Under the pieces are notes generated by a model, which saw nothing but the letters and a program-made list of their open reading frames with translations, was not told where the DNA came from and ran no database searches. Below are positions 35,375 to 42,570 of a DNA stretch of 64,000 nucleotides, one piece after another; position 1 is the stretch's first letter, and each line of letters opens with the position of its first letter. The stretch is from Pyramidobacter piscolens (GTDB lineage Bacteria; Synergistota; Synergistia; Synergistales; Dethiosulfovibrionaceae). Both the position numbers and the translations under genes were made by a program. The DNA lies in the NCBI GenBank assembly GCA_004558205.1, contig SFDM01000002.1, positions 85,349 to 149,348 of the forward strand, given 5' to 3'.

Positions 35375-35502
35375 GACTTATCCTCCTCGCAGGGCGCGAA
35401 TTTCATCAGCGTCTTGTTGAGGACGACGATGACCGCGATCACAAGAAACGAAATCAGCGCCGTCAACAGATAGGCACACAGCGCATAACTCACAACATTC
35501 AT
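35365..35502 (-). CDS. Small membrane subunit of the decarboxylase pump (OadG/GcdD-like in form)
   Basis: A 45-residue reading frame starting at ATG 35502 with a strong site (AAGGAGG, 8 bases upstream) and overlapping madB by 10 bases. It has one long transmembrane helix (about residues 5-29: LLTALISFLVIAVIVVLNK) and a short charged C-terminus. Size and topology match the gamma subunits (OadG, GcdD, MmdD) that stabilise biotin-dependent Na+ pumps, although it is shorter than most. It is first in the mad operon. The assignment rests on context and shape, not on sequence identity. Confidence 0.75.
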   Translation of the reverse strand: MNVVSYALCAYLLTALISFLVIAVIVVLNKTLMKFAPCEEDKSCQ

Positions 35503-35595
35503 GACAGTTCCTCCTTGTTCGTTTTTATTCATAACCGTAAAAAGACGACAGCTGTTCGTTCTTTTTTATTGCTATAATCAGAATCCAGAAAATTT

Positions 35596-35611
35596 AAAAG
35601 GGGCCCCTTTT
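35596..35611. promoter_or_regulatory. 16-bp palindrome upstream of the mad operon
   Basis: AAAAGGGGCCCCTTTT is a perfect palindrome 94 bases upstream of the first gene of the malonate decarboxylase operon. It is a candidate operator. No clear consensus promoter could be fixed on the minus strand here. Confidence 0.45.
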
Positions 35612-35692
35612 GTTCAGCTTTGATATACCACCTTTTTTCTTATGCGTCCAATACACTATAAACATATAACTTATAGCTATTAGCTATTAATA

Positions 35693-35738
35693 CGGCACAA
35701 AAAAGCCCCCGCGCTGGTGCGGGGGCTTTTTTGTGCCG
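35693..35738 (-). terminator. Strong bidirectional terminator upstream of the mad operon
   Basis: A 20-bp perfect stem (35693-35712 with 35719-35738) with a 6-base loop, containing A6 and T6 tracts in its arms. It would insulate the mad promoter from transcription coming from the right, and lies just after the gene fragment ending at 35754. Confidence 0.85.
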
Positions 35739-35753
35739 TGCTTTTATTCACTT

Positions 35754-35921
35754 TCACAGCGACAGAGTGTTATAGGAGAAGACGTTTTCACGCCAGCTCG
35801 TGCCCATGGCAAACTCCCAAAATAGGCGAAGCCCTCCGATAAAGGGCCCCGATTCCCGGCGGACCATATAGATATAGCGCTCCACCTGAAACCTCTTGAC
35901 AGGGACTTCCAGGATCTCCTT
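35754..35921 (-). pseudogene. C-terminal gene fragment, perhaps a LysR-type regulator
   Basis: 56 codons end in TGA at 35754 and read KEILEVPVKRFQVERYIYM onwards, with VRRESGPF and LRLFWEFAMG. The composition and the pattern vPVxxFxVxRxIYMVxR...LFWEF look like the end of a LysR-family effector domain, but this is tentative. The frame is interrupted immediately upstream at 35922, where a dispersed repeat begins and supplies an in-frame TAG. The 5' part is not present across the repeat, so the gene is a remnant. A strong terminator follows. It may once have regulated the mad operon. Confidence 0.45.
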
Positions 35922-36089
35922 ATACTACTTTGCAACAAAAATGCAAAATGAGCACGGAGGGGACGACCTGAGGGGTATCCACCAAGCGAGTATAGGCAGG
36001 CCGAATAGGCCGAGATAGTCTTTAGCGACTGCATGGCCCCTCGGGCCGGCCCCGGTCTTTAATTTAGCCATCTTATTGCCAAATAGTAT
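35922..36089 (-). repeat. Dispersed palindromic repeat, copy 2 (family A, reverse orientation)
   Basis: A 168-bp element bounded by ATACTACTTT and AAATAGTAT. On the minus strand it reads like copies at 7753 and 59763: GGCCCGAGGGGCCATGCAG, CTCGGCCTATTCGGCCTG, ACTCGCTTGGTGGATACCCC. Different truncated genes abut its two ends. Confidence 0.75.
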
Positions 36090-36090
36090 T

Positions 36091-36282
36091 AGCGGCAGCG
36101 CCGAGGAAATGTGCCAGCGCCTGAAAGCCGCTCCGGCGGCCCGCATCAATCCGGATTTCTTCGTCATCGCGCGGACTGACGGCGCCTCACCGCTCGGCTT
36201 CGGCGAGGCCTTCCGCCGGGCTCACACCTTTCATGAGGCCGGCGCCGGCACGACCTTCATCACCGTTCCGCCCCTTTCATAA
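36091..36282 (+). pseudogene. Fragment of an isocitrate lyase/PEP mutase-family gene
   Basis: 63 codons read SAEEMCQRLKAAPAARINPD, then FFVIARTDGASPLGF and EAFRRAHTFHEAGAGTTF. This is the central segment of the PEP mutase/2-methylisocitrate lyase family (K-A-A-x-x-A-R-x-x-P-D-F-x-I-x-A-R-T-D, then E-A-x-x-R-A-x-x-Y-x-E-A-G-A). Family members cleave methylisocitrate, dimethylmalate or oxaloacetate. Both the N-terminal catalytic half and the C-terminus are missing. The left edge abuts a dispersed repeat. This is a relic, not a functional gene. Confidence 0.7.
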
Positions 36283-36501
36283 TGTATAGCCTGTGCCACA
36301 ATGGGAGTCTGATTTCAACGTCCTCATTGACAAAACTTGAGAATCATGATAGCGTGCTTGCACACCGTAATTCAAACAAAAACACGAAACTCCTAAAAAT
36401 TTTGAGCGTTAAAGAAGCCCCGGCCCTGCGCCGCATTAGGACCTCGTTGCAGACGGGGGCTTTCACGTCACCAACAGACCGCTAAAGAAAGGGACGTTAT
36501 C

Positions 36502-37023
36502 ATGTACGCAGTCATTACGCAGCTGATTGGCTTTATCGGCACCGGGCTGATGATCGGTTCGTTCCAGTGCAAAAAAAGTCGGAACCTGTTCCTTTTCCAG
36601 ATGAGCTCCAACGCCATGTACGCCGTTCATTTCATCATGCTGGGAGCCTTTACGGGCAGCGTCATCATCTTTATCAGCCTTTTCAGAAACCTGGTCCTTT
36701 ACAAGCACAGGAGCAAATGGGCGCAATGGCGCGGCTGGATGCCCCTGTTCATCGCCGTTTACCTGATCACGACCGTCCTGACTTGGGAAGACTATTTCAG
36801 CGCCCTGCCCTGCCTGGCTATGGTGACGCTGACCCTCTTCAGCTGGTCCCGCAACGGCCGCAAAATCCGGCTGGCCAATTTCTTCGTCGCTCAGCCTTCG
36901 TGGATCATCTACGAAATACACACCTTCTCCATATCGGGGGTCATATCAGACGCCTTCTCCATGGGCTCCATCGCCGTGTCCTTCGTCAGATACGGCTGGA
37001 AAGCGCTGGACGGGGAAGGCTAA
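36502..37023 (+). CDS. YgjV-family inner membrane protein
   Basis: A 173-residue protein with five or six membrane helices. QLIGFIGTGLMIGSFQCKKS with MSSNAMYAVHFIMLGAFTG and later RNGRKIRLANFF, with SWIIYEIHTFSISGVI, match the YgjV family of uncharacterised inner membrane proteins. AAAGAAAGGG lies about 8 bases upstream of ATG 36502. It is a single gene, with a terminator at 37051-37093. The 220 bases before it are gene-free and include TTGACA at 36327 without a good -10 box. Confidence 0.8.
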   Translation: MYAVITQLIGFIGTGLMIGSFQCKKSRNLFLFQMSSNAMYAVHFIMLGAFTGSVIIFISLFRNLVLYKHRSKWAQWRGWMPLFIAVYLITTVLTWEDYFSALPCLAMVTLTLFSWSRNGRKIRLANFFVAQPSWIIYEIHTFSISGVISDAFSMGSIAVSFVRYGWKALDGEG

Positions 37024-37050
37024 ATGCCGCCTGTCGAATAAATAAACAAC

Positions 37051-37093
37051 GCCCTTTCAGATTTTATCCTGAGATCTGAAAGGGCGCTTTTTT
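37051..37093 (+). terminator. Intrinsic terminator of the YgjV-like gene
   Basis: GCCCTTTCAGAT (37051-37062) pairs with ATCTGAAAGGGC (37074-37085), followed by T7. Confidence 0.9.
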
Positions 37094-37137
37094 ATCGTTC
37101 AATCGCAAGGCCTGATGAGCGTAAACTTCTACGAAAA

Positions 37138-37153
37138 TGTTCCACGTGGAACA
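37138..37153. other. parS centromere site, copy 1
   Basis: TGTTCCACGTGGAACA is a perfect 16-bp palindrome that fits the universal chromosomal parS consensus (TGTTNCACGTGNAACA) bound by ParB. It lies in the short spacer between the convergent YgjV-like and acetamidase genes. An identical copy is at 60023. Confidence 0.92.
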
Positions 37154-37167
37154 TCATGGGCCGCAGA

Positions 37168-38466
37168 TTACAATTTGTACTGAGAGCGCACGAGCTCCCA
37201 AAGGCCCGCCTTTTTCAGCAGCTCCACCGGCGCCAGGAACGTGGCCGTCACCATGCCGGGAGCGCGGCCGATCTCCAGAGCGCCGTTGACGGTACAGCGG
37301 TTTTTGACCTCCTCTACGCTGATATTCAGAGTGGACGCAGCGCGCTGCAAAGCGCAGGCGACGGCATCGTTCAGGTTCGCGCCGCTGCCGATAAAGGAGA
37401 TGGGAGCAGTTTCTTCAAGGCTCTTCACTCCCCATTGCGCCGCCAAGACCTCGGCCTCGCGGCGCTCAGCGCAGGTGACAGGCCGCGCAAGGTAGGGCAG
37501 GTCGTCGCGCACTGGCAGCAGGATTGGCCCGTCGATATGCAGCCCTTTGAGGACGCTCACCTTCAGCGTCACCGCTGCGGCCACGTCGCAGGTATGGCCC
37601 GCGATCTCGCCTTCGCCCTGCATGGCGTGGACGTCGCCGATATACACGCCTCCGCCGGGGATCTTCACAGGGCAGATGAGCACGGCGCCGGCGCGCACGC
37701 GGTTAATGTCCAGGTGCCCGTCGGTGCGGGCCGCCAATTCTTCAGCCTTCTTGCCGTATTCGTGGGGAGCGCCGACCAGGAACTGCCCGAAGTCGCCGGC
37801 GTTGTGAGAATCAGGGAAAGGAAGCGAAGGTGTCGTGCCAAGCTGGCCGATGAAGGGGCGCATACGGGAGATCATGCCCGGCAGGTCGTGCACAGCGAAG
37901 GCGACGATAGGATTTTGCTTCGAGTTGTCGGGAATCTGCATGGAATCATGGGCATTTCGCGCTGCCGCCTCAGCGGCACTCTTATCCAGCGTGACGCCGA
38001 TGCCCTGTTTGGCGTCGAAAGCCATGGTATAGCCGTTGCTGATGCGGAATGGCGCAACGTTGGCCCCGCATTTGGCGCACTTCACCGAGTTCTGTCCGAT
38101 GCCTTCCAGCCGCGTCTCAGGGTAAAGCTCGCCGCAAACCGGGCATTTGACGGCGACAAAGGGATCGCCCACGAAGCGTCCCGAAATCGCTTCATCGCAG
38201 CCTGAAGCGGTCGTCAAGGACGTCACTTCGACAGAGCGAATCTCGATGGCAATCGCGTCGCCGACTTCCGCGCCCTCCACAAGCACGGGCTTCGTAACCT
38301 CATGGCCGCCGCGAATGCTGGGGGTAATCATAGGTCCCCAGCACCCCGGAGCCGTGTTCGCAATGATAGTCCCGCCGTTCTCCACAGGGCCGAGCATCTC
38401 CACATCGGGCCCTAAAATTCCATTCGTAAATTCGCTGACAAGGATCGTACGCTTTGTTTTTGACAT
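37168..38466 (-). CDS. Acetamidase/formamidase-family protein with a zinc-ribbon insertion
   Basis: A 432-residue enzyme of the FmdA/AmdA family, which hydrolyses short amides to acid and ammonia. Typical segments: NTAPGCWGPMITP, GGVYIGDVHAMQGEGEIAGH and GAGANLNDA-like GSGANLNDAVACALQ. Between residues of about 105 and 135 there are two C-x-x-C pairs (CPVCGELYPE and CAKCGANVAPF), a likely zinc ribbon absent from the best-known formamidases. ATG 38466 has AAGGAG 11 bases upstream. It is monocistronic and ends 15 bases from the parS site. Substrate unknown. Confidence 0.8.
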   Translation of the reverse strand: MSKTKRTILVSEFTNGILGPDVEMLGPVENGGTIIANTAPGCWGPMITPSIRGGHEVTKPVLVEGAEVGDAIAIEIRSVEVTSLTTASGCDEAISGRFVGDPFVAVKCPVCGELYPETRLEGIGQNSVKCAKCGANVAPFRISNGYTMAFDAKQGIGVTLDKSAAEAAARNAHDSMQIPDNSKQNPIVAFAVHDLPGMISRMRPFIGQLGTTPSLPFPDSHNAGDFGQFLVGAPHEYGKKAEELAARTDGHLDINRVRAGAVLICPVKIPGGGVYIGDVHAMQGEGEIAGHTCDVAAAVTLKVSVLKGLHIDGPILLPVRDDLPYLARPVTCAERREAEVLAAQWGVKSLEETAPISFIGSGANLNDAVACALQRAASTLNISVEEVKNRCTVNGALEIGRAPGMVTATFLAPVELLKKAGLWELVRSQYKL

Positions 38467-38609
38467 ATTCTCACGCGCTCCTTCTGCTCTGGATTTACAC
38501 GCCCATTCCTCCCAAACGGTGAAACGGGGGATAGTAAACAGGCTATCATTATGCACAAAAGTTGTCAATCTTAAGTTTACAGAATCGCAAGTTCCCGCTA
38601 ACCTCGGAT

Positions 38610-38820
38610 TTTTCGGGACGGTCTCGTTGAGGACGCGCCCTATTTACTCCGCATGAACGTTTCTACGGCAGCCATGATCGTGGGTTTTCTTACGATGATA
38701 ACCATCCTGGTCATTCAGAAAAGGACACAAAAGAAATGGCTGCTCGAGTAGGGAATGTTGATTGCCCTGTTTGTTGGCATGATTGTCGGCAATCTTGCCG
38801 CATGCCGCATAAGGGGAATC
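38610..38820 (+). pseudogene. C-terminal remnant of a DUF5058 transporter gene
   Basis: The + strand reads DGLVEDAPYLLRMNVSTA, then AAMIVGFLTMITILVIQKRT and, after an in-frame TAG at 38749-38751, GMLIALFVGMIVGN. This lines up with the last 60 residues of the intact DUF5058 protein encoded at 46226-46945 (GLIGRP..., GMVLVL..., GIAMIIGMAAG). The N-terminal three quarters are missing. With the fragment that follows it is the decayed half of a duplicated locus. Confidence 0.7.
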
Positions 38821-38827
38821 GTTGATT

Positions 38828-39068
38828 ATGAAAGATATTTACAATGACGAATATCTGCCTTCCATCATCAAAACCGGCAGAATTATCCTTTCCATCTCCG
38901 CGGTTGTTTTCTTTGTACCCTTCCTGGCCACGTGGTTTATTTACGGCGTTCAGCCCCGTTGGGATGCTATCTTACCCGGTGTTAGTCGCCTGGTCGCTTA
39001 TGAACGCGCCATGGTGGTTGTCAGACCCCATCTCTTACTCTCCCGCCCTCGACGTAGCCGGAACTTTT
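38828..39068 (+). pseudogene. N-terminal remnant of the DUF5058-partner membrane gene, frameshifted
   Basis: From ATG 38828 the frame reads TGRIILSISAVVFFVPFL and IYGVQPRWDAILPG, then loses homology. The next frame continues with LVAWSLMNAPWWLSDPISY and SPALDVAGTF. The joined reading aligns with residues of about 8-85 of the intact partner at 45527-46192 (VSAAILANFVP, YGVVPSFGDIM, SWLVQNLSYYGALGAAGTY). So there is one frameshift near 38985 and truncation at about 39068, where a TnpB remnant begins. AAGGGG lies upstream, as expected of a former gene. Confidence 0.7.
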
Positions 39069-39342
39069 AAAAACTGATGTTTCGACTCTGAGAACACTCA
39101 CCTCGGCGTTCAACACTCTTCCATGAAAGGCTCCGCATCGTTGATTCCAGCGTTTTTAACCGCTGTATCCCTTTCGGTTCGGTGACGTGTTTCTGAAGCT
39201 GGAAAGGGAAGAGCTTTTTTCCGAAAATCCGGCAGCGGCGCAGGGCGACTAAATGGTTGTAGGCGGCTCCGGCAAGATTGATAGAGCGATGGAGATGTTT
39301 ATCACGTTTCGAATGGTACAGTTTGACCCCTCCGGTTTTCAA
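39067..39342 (-). pseudogene. Truncated IS200/IS605-type TnpB (OrfB) gene
   Basis: About 90 codons from ATG 39342 read VKLYHSKRDKHLHRSINLAG, then AAYNHLVALRR and FQLQKHVTEPKGIQR. This is the N-terminal helix-rich start of an IS605-family TnpB/OrfB (basic, K-x-Y-x-S-K-x-x-K, YNH). It lacks the RuvC catalytic domain and the zinc finger. The fragment ends against the frameshifted transporter remnant, so an IS605-type event probably caused or followed that loss. No tnpA is seen. Confidence 0.6.
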
Positions 39343-39360
39343 CGGTTCTTCAGCCTCTTC

Positions 39361-40986
39361 TCAGCGATTTGCTCTCAACACGCGGCCAGAATAGACGCAC
39401 ACTTCCGCATCATCAAGAAGCGCCGTCTTTCCGTTGACGATAACGGCCTTAAATCCTCTAGAATAACGCTTGGGATCCGTAAAAGTCGCCACGTCCTCGA
39501 CAGTTTCAGGATCAAATACCGTGATGTCGGCAAAATATCCTTCTTTCAAGACACCGCGATCCTTTAAGCGAAGGCGCGACGCTGGCTTTGAGGTCATTTT
39601 ACTGACGGCATCCTCGAGAGTGATGATCTTTTTATCGCGGACATACTTGGAGAGGACTCGAGCTCTTGTACCAAAAGCGCGAGGGTGAGGCTTGCCCGTG
39701 GAAAGCAGCCCCTCCATGGAAAGGCTCATGCCGTCGGAACCAATCATGGAAAGAGGATGAGCGATGATCTTCTCCACATCTTCGTCAAGCATCATTTTAT
39801 TCAGGACCTGGACACGTCCGTTCTGTTCAATAAGAAAATCGAAGGAAAAGTCGAAAGGATCCTTCTTCGCCATCGCGGCGGCGTCCCTGATGTTCATGCC
39901 AAGGTACTTTTCGCCGGACGGGTTATTGACCGTGGCTATGGTCAGGTTATGCCAGCCGCCAACGGCGTGGGCAAAGTTCTGCCACCCCTTGATCCCATGA
40001 ATGATGTCATATTTGATGCGATCGCGCACGCTTTGATCGTGCAGGCGCTCCAGAAGCTTGTCGACGCCGCCCTCGAAAGCCCAGGGAGACATGCAGGCTC
40101 CCAGCGAAGTGCAGCCCGTATTGTAGGGATAAACGTCGAAGGTCATATCAAGTCCGGCAGTTCGAGCTTTGTCAATCAGGGCAAAGAGGCGGTCGGTCTG
40201 TCCCGACACGTCGACTCCGGCCAGCTTCAGGTGAGAGACGTGCAGAGGCACGCCGCCCTTTACAGCGATTTCAATCGCCTCTTCGATGGCTTCAAATACA
40301 CCTTCGCTCTCAGTGCGGACATGAGTCACATAAAACCCTTTATAAGGGGCCACGGCCGTACAAAGCTCAGCCAGTTCATCTGTGGTGCTATACTCGCCGG
40401 GCATATAGACCAGCCCCGAGGAAAAACCGACACAGCCGGCTTCCATGCAAACTTTGATTTCCTCTTTCATACGCTGCATTTGCTCAGGCGTAGGATGGGC
40501 GCTGCTGAATCCCATCTCCTTGATGCGTATGGGGCCATGGGCAAGCAAGGGGGCGATGTTTGTCGCCGTAGGATTATCCTCCAGAACCTTGAAATATTCC
40601 TCCATCGTGTTCCAGAGAAGTTCCAGCTTGACGGGAATGCTGCCCACAAGGCGAGTGCCGAGGTAAGCGATCAAAAGATCCTTCTTCTCCTCCGATACCG
40701 GAGCGACGCCGATACCACAGTTGGCGATCACTTCTGTGGTCACGCCGTCATGAATTTTGCTGCTGATCTTGCGGTCATAGACGGCGGAAATGTCAGAATG
40801 AGTATGCATGTCTATAAACCCGGGGGCGACGGCCTTGCCAGCCGCGTCGATGACTTGCCTGGCCTCGCTTGCCTGCAAGTCGCCGATAGCCGCGATCCTG
40901 CCGTCCATGACGCCTACATCAGCTTTGTACCCTTGGCCGCCGAGGCCGTCAATTACAGTCCCGTTCACAATTTTAATATCATACAT
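39361..40986 (-). CDS. N-acyl-D-amino-acid deacylase (D-aminoacylase), intact copy
   Basis: A 541-residue amidohydrolase-superfamily zinc enzyme that releases D-amino acids from N-acyl-D-amino acids. GFIDMHTHSD near residue 60 is the metal-binding H-x-H. EAGCVGFSSGLVYMPGEYS, VTHVRTES and VPLHVSHLKLAG are family landmarks, with IGSDGMSLS near 385 for the catalytic aspartate region. ATG 40986 has GGGAG 10 bases upstream. It is divergent from a regulator gene at 41212 and closely related to the broken copy at 43874-45505. Cytoplasmic; no signal peptide. Confidence 0.9.
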   Translation of the reverse strand: MYDIKIVNGTVIDGLGGQGYKADVGVMDGRIAAIGDLQASEARQVIDAAGKAVAPGFIDMHTHSDISAVYDRKISSKIHDGVTTEVIANCGIGVAPVSEEKKDLLIAYLGTRLVGSIPVKLELLWNTMEEYFKVLEDNPTATNIAPLLAHGPIRIKEMGFSSAHPTPEQMQRMKEEIKVCMEAGCVGFSSGLVYMPGEYSTTDELAELCTAVAPYKGFYVTHVRTESEGVFEAIEEAIEIAVKGGVPLHVSHLKLAGVDVSGQTDRLFALIDKARTAGLDMTFDVYPYNTGCTSLGACMSPWAFEGGVDKLLERLHDQSVRDRIKYDIIHGIKGWQNFAHAVGGWHNLTIATVNNPSGEKYLGMNIRDAAAMAKKDPFDFSFDFLIEQNGRVQVLNKMMLDEDVEKIIAHPLSMIGSDGMSLSMEGLLSTGKPHPRAFGTRARVLSKYVRDKKIITLEDAVSKMTSKPASRLRLKDRGVLKEGYFADITVFDPETVEDVATFTDPKRYSRGFKAVIVNGKTALLDDAEVCVYSGRVLRANR

Positions 40987-41211
40987 AAATTTCACACTCC
41001 CTAATTTTGAGATGCCTCTTGCGGCGATCTGCGCGCATTTACCGCGACTCGTGATGGGAACGCGATCCATAAACAAGGAGAAGCCGGACTGCCAGATTTC
41101 TGACTTCCAATTACGAAGTAAAAACATAACATGGTACAATAGTCTTTAGAAAGATTTCAAAACCGCATGCCGAACAAACAGAAACAAAATTCTGCCAAAC
41201 TGGAGGTTCTC

Positions 41212-42570
41212 ATGAAAATTGGTTTTGTTATTCCCTCGAACATATACCTCAATAAAGCGCAGGCCGTCATGAAAGAATTTCCTCAGCATAAAGCGGCCTA
41301 CTACCTGTATAACAACTACACAGAAGCGCCCGAGCTCCTGAAGAACCACCAGGAAGAACTCGACGCCGTGCTTTTCGGAGGCGCGGGGCCGATGGAATAT
41401 TCAGCAGACCGTCTTCTGCAGAAGACGATCTGGAGCGCTATTCCAAAGTCAGGCAGCGCGCTTTTACGAGCTCTTATGGAAGCAGAACAAAGGAAATGGG
41501 ATCTCTCACGAATCAGCTTTGACTCCTACAGTCAAGAATTTCTAAAAGAGGTTTATGGTGAAATCGAATACGCGGACTCTGTGGACTTCTTCACCACTGG
41601 GGTTCTCTTCCATGAAAACTGCCAAAACGAGACGTCCCTGGAATTCCATCTGAACAAATACAAAAATAAGCGGGTAGACGGTTGTATTACAGTCCTGTCA
41701 ACGGTCTACCAGAAACTTAAGCAGCTCAAGGTCCCAACTATTCTCGCATTTCCGACAAAAAACGTCATACGCCAGCAGATCCGCTTCGTAGAGCAGCTTT
41801 ACCAAAGCCGGCCATCTTCAGCTGAACACGTAGCGATCTGCCTCGTCGAGATACACCTGCCGGCAGCTTATTCCGTGGCCGGTCACAGCGATTATCAGTT
41901 TATGCTCGACCGGTCGAAGATCATGAAACAGGTCTACCGCTTTTCTGAACAAATCAAGGGCGCTGTGATGGAAATATCGCCCCGGGAGTTCGTAATCACC
42001 TCAACCCGCAAAGCGATTGAAGCCGCCACGGAACATCATAACCATTGGGAACTCCTTAATTGGATGTGCCGGGATAACCTCCAAACGCTCTCCCTGGGCA
42101 TTGGTTACGGAAACTATGCCGCGACGGCCAAGGACTACGCTAACCAGGCGTTTCTCTGCGCGCTGAAGCACAAGAAAAACACCGCTTTTATCAGCGACGG
42201 AGAACTGCTTCTCGGTCCCTTTTGGGGAAAGAAAAACGTCGTTGAACCCGCACATGACGGAAGTGTCGCGCCCGACGCGGAGGAAAAATTTTCAAAAATT
42301 GCCGAGATTACGGCTTTAAGCGTCAACACGGTTTACAAACTCTACGCCTTTGCACAGACCTGTCAGAAACGATCTTTCGTGCCGCAGGAACTGGCGGCCT
42401 ATCTCAATATCAGCAAGCGGAGCGCCGACCGCATCCTCGAAAAACTCGAGAGAAAACATTACGCGCAAATAACGGGCCGCCGCATGAACAAGAGCGGAGG
42501 TCGCCCCGTGCGGCTCATACGCTTAGATTTCAGCACAGTTTCAGAGAATACGGATCAGAATTTGGAATGA
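41212..42570 (+). CDS. Transcriptional regulator with sensor-like N-terminus and C-terminal helix-turn-helix
   Basis: A 452-residue protein. The first 200 residues (MKIGFVIPSNIYLNKAQAV, LDAVLFGGAGPMEYS) look like a PrpR-type or similar sensing domain. The middle carries a GGDEF/cyclase-like segment (SLGIGYGNYAATAKDYANQA). The C-terminal 60 residues are a winged helix (VPQELAAYLNISKRSADRI, KSGGRPVRLIRL). A second short helix-turn-helix-like stretch (ALSVNTVYKLYAFA) precedes it. GGAGG lies 6 bases upstream. It is divergent from the D-aminoacylase gene and its 3' end overlaps the M20 peptidase gene by 16 bases, so it probably controls these. I do not know a named family. Confidence 0.65.
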   Translation: MKIGFVIPSNIYLNKAQAVMKEFPQHKAAYYLYNNYTEAPELLKNHQEELDAVLFGGAGPMEYSADRLLQKTIWSAIPKSGSALLRALMEAEQRKWDLSRISFDSYSQEFLKEVYGEIEYADSVDFFTTGVLFHENCQNETSLEFHLNKYKNKRVDGCITVLSTVYQKLKQLKVPTILAFPTKNVIRQQIRFVEQLYQSRPSSAEHVAICLVEIHLPAAYSVAGHSDYQFMLDRSKIMKQVYRFSEQIKGAVMEISPREFVITSTRKAIEAATEHHNHWELLNWMCRDNLQTLSLGIGYGNYAATAKDYANQAFLCALKHKKNTAFISDGELLLGPFWGKKNVVEPAHDGSVAPDAEEKFSKIAEITALSVNTVYKLYAFAQTCQKRSFVPQELAAYLNISKRSADRILEKLERKHYAQITGRRMNKSGGRPVRLIRLDFSTVSENTDQNLE

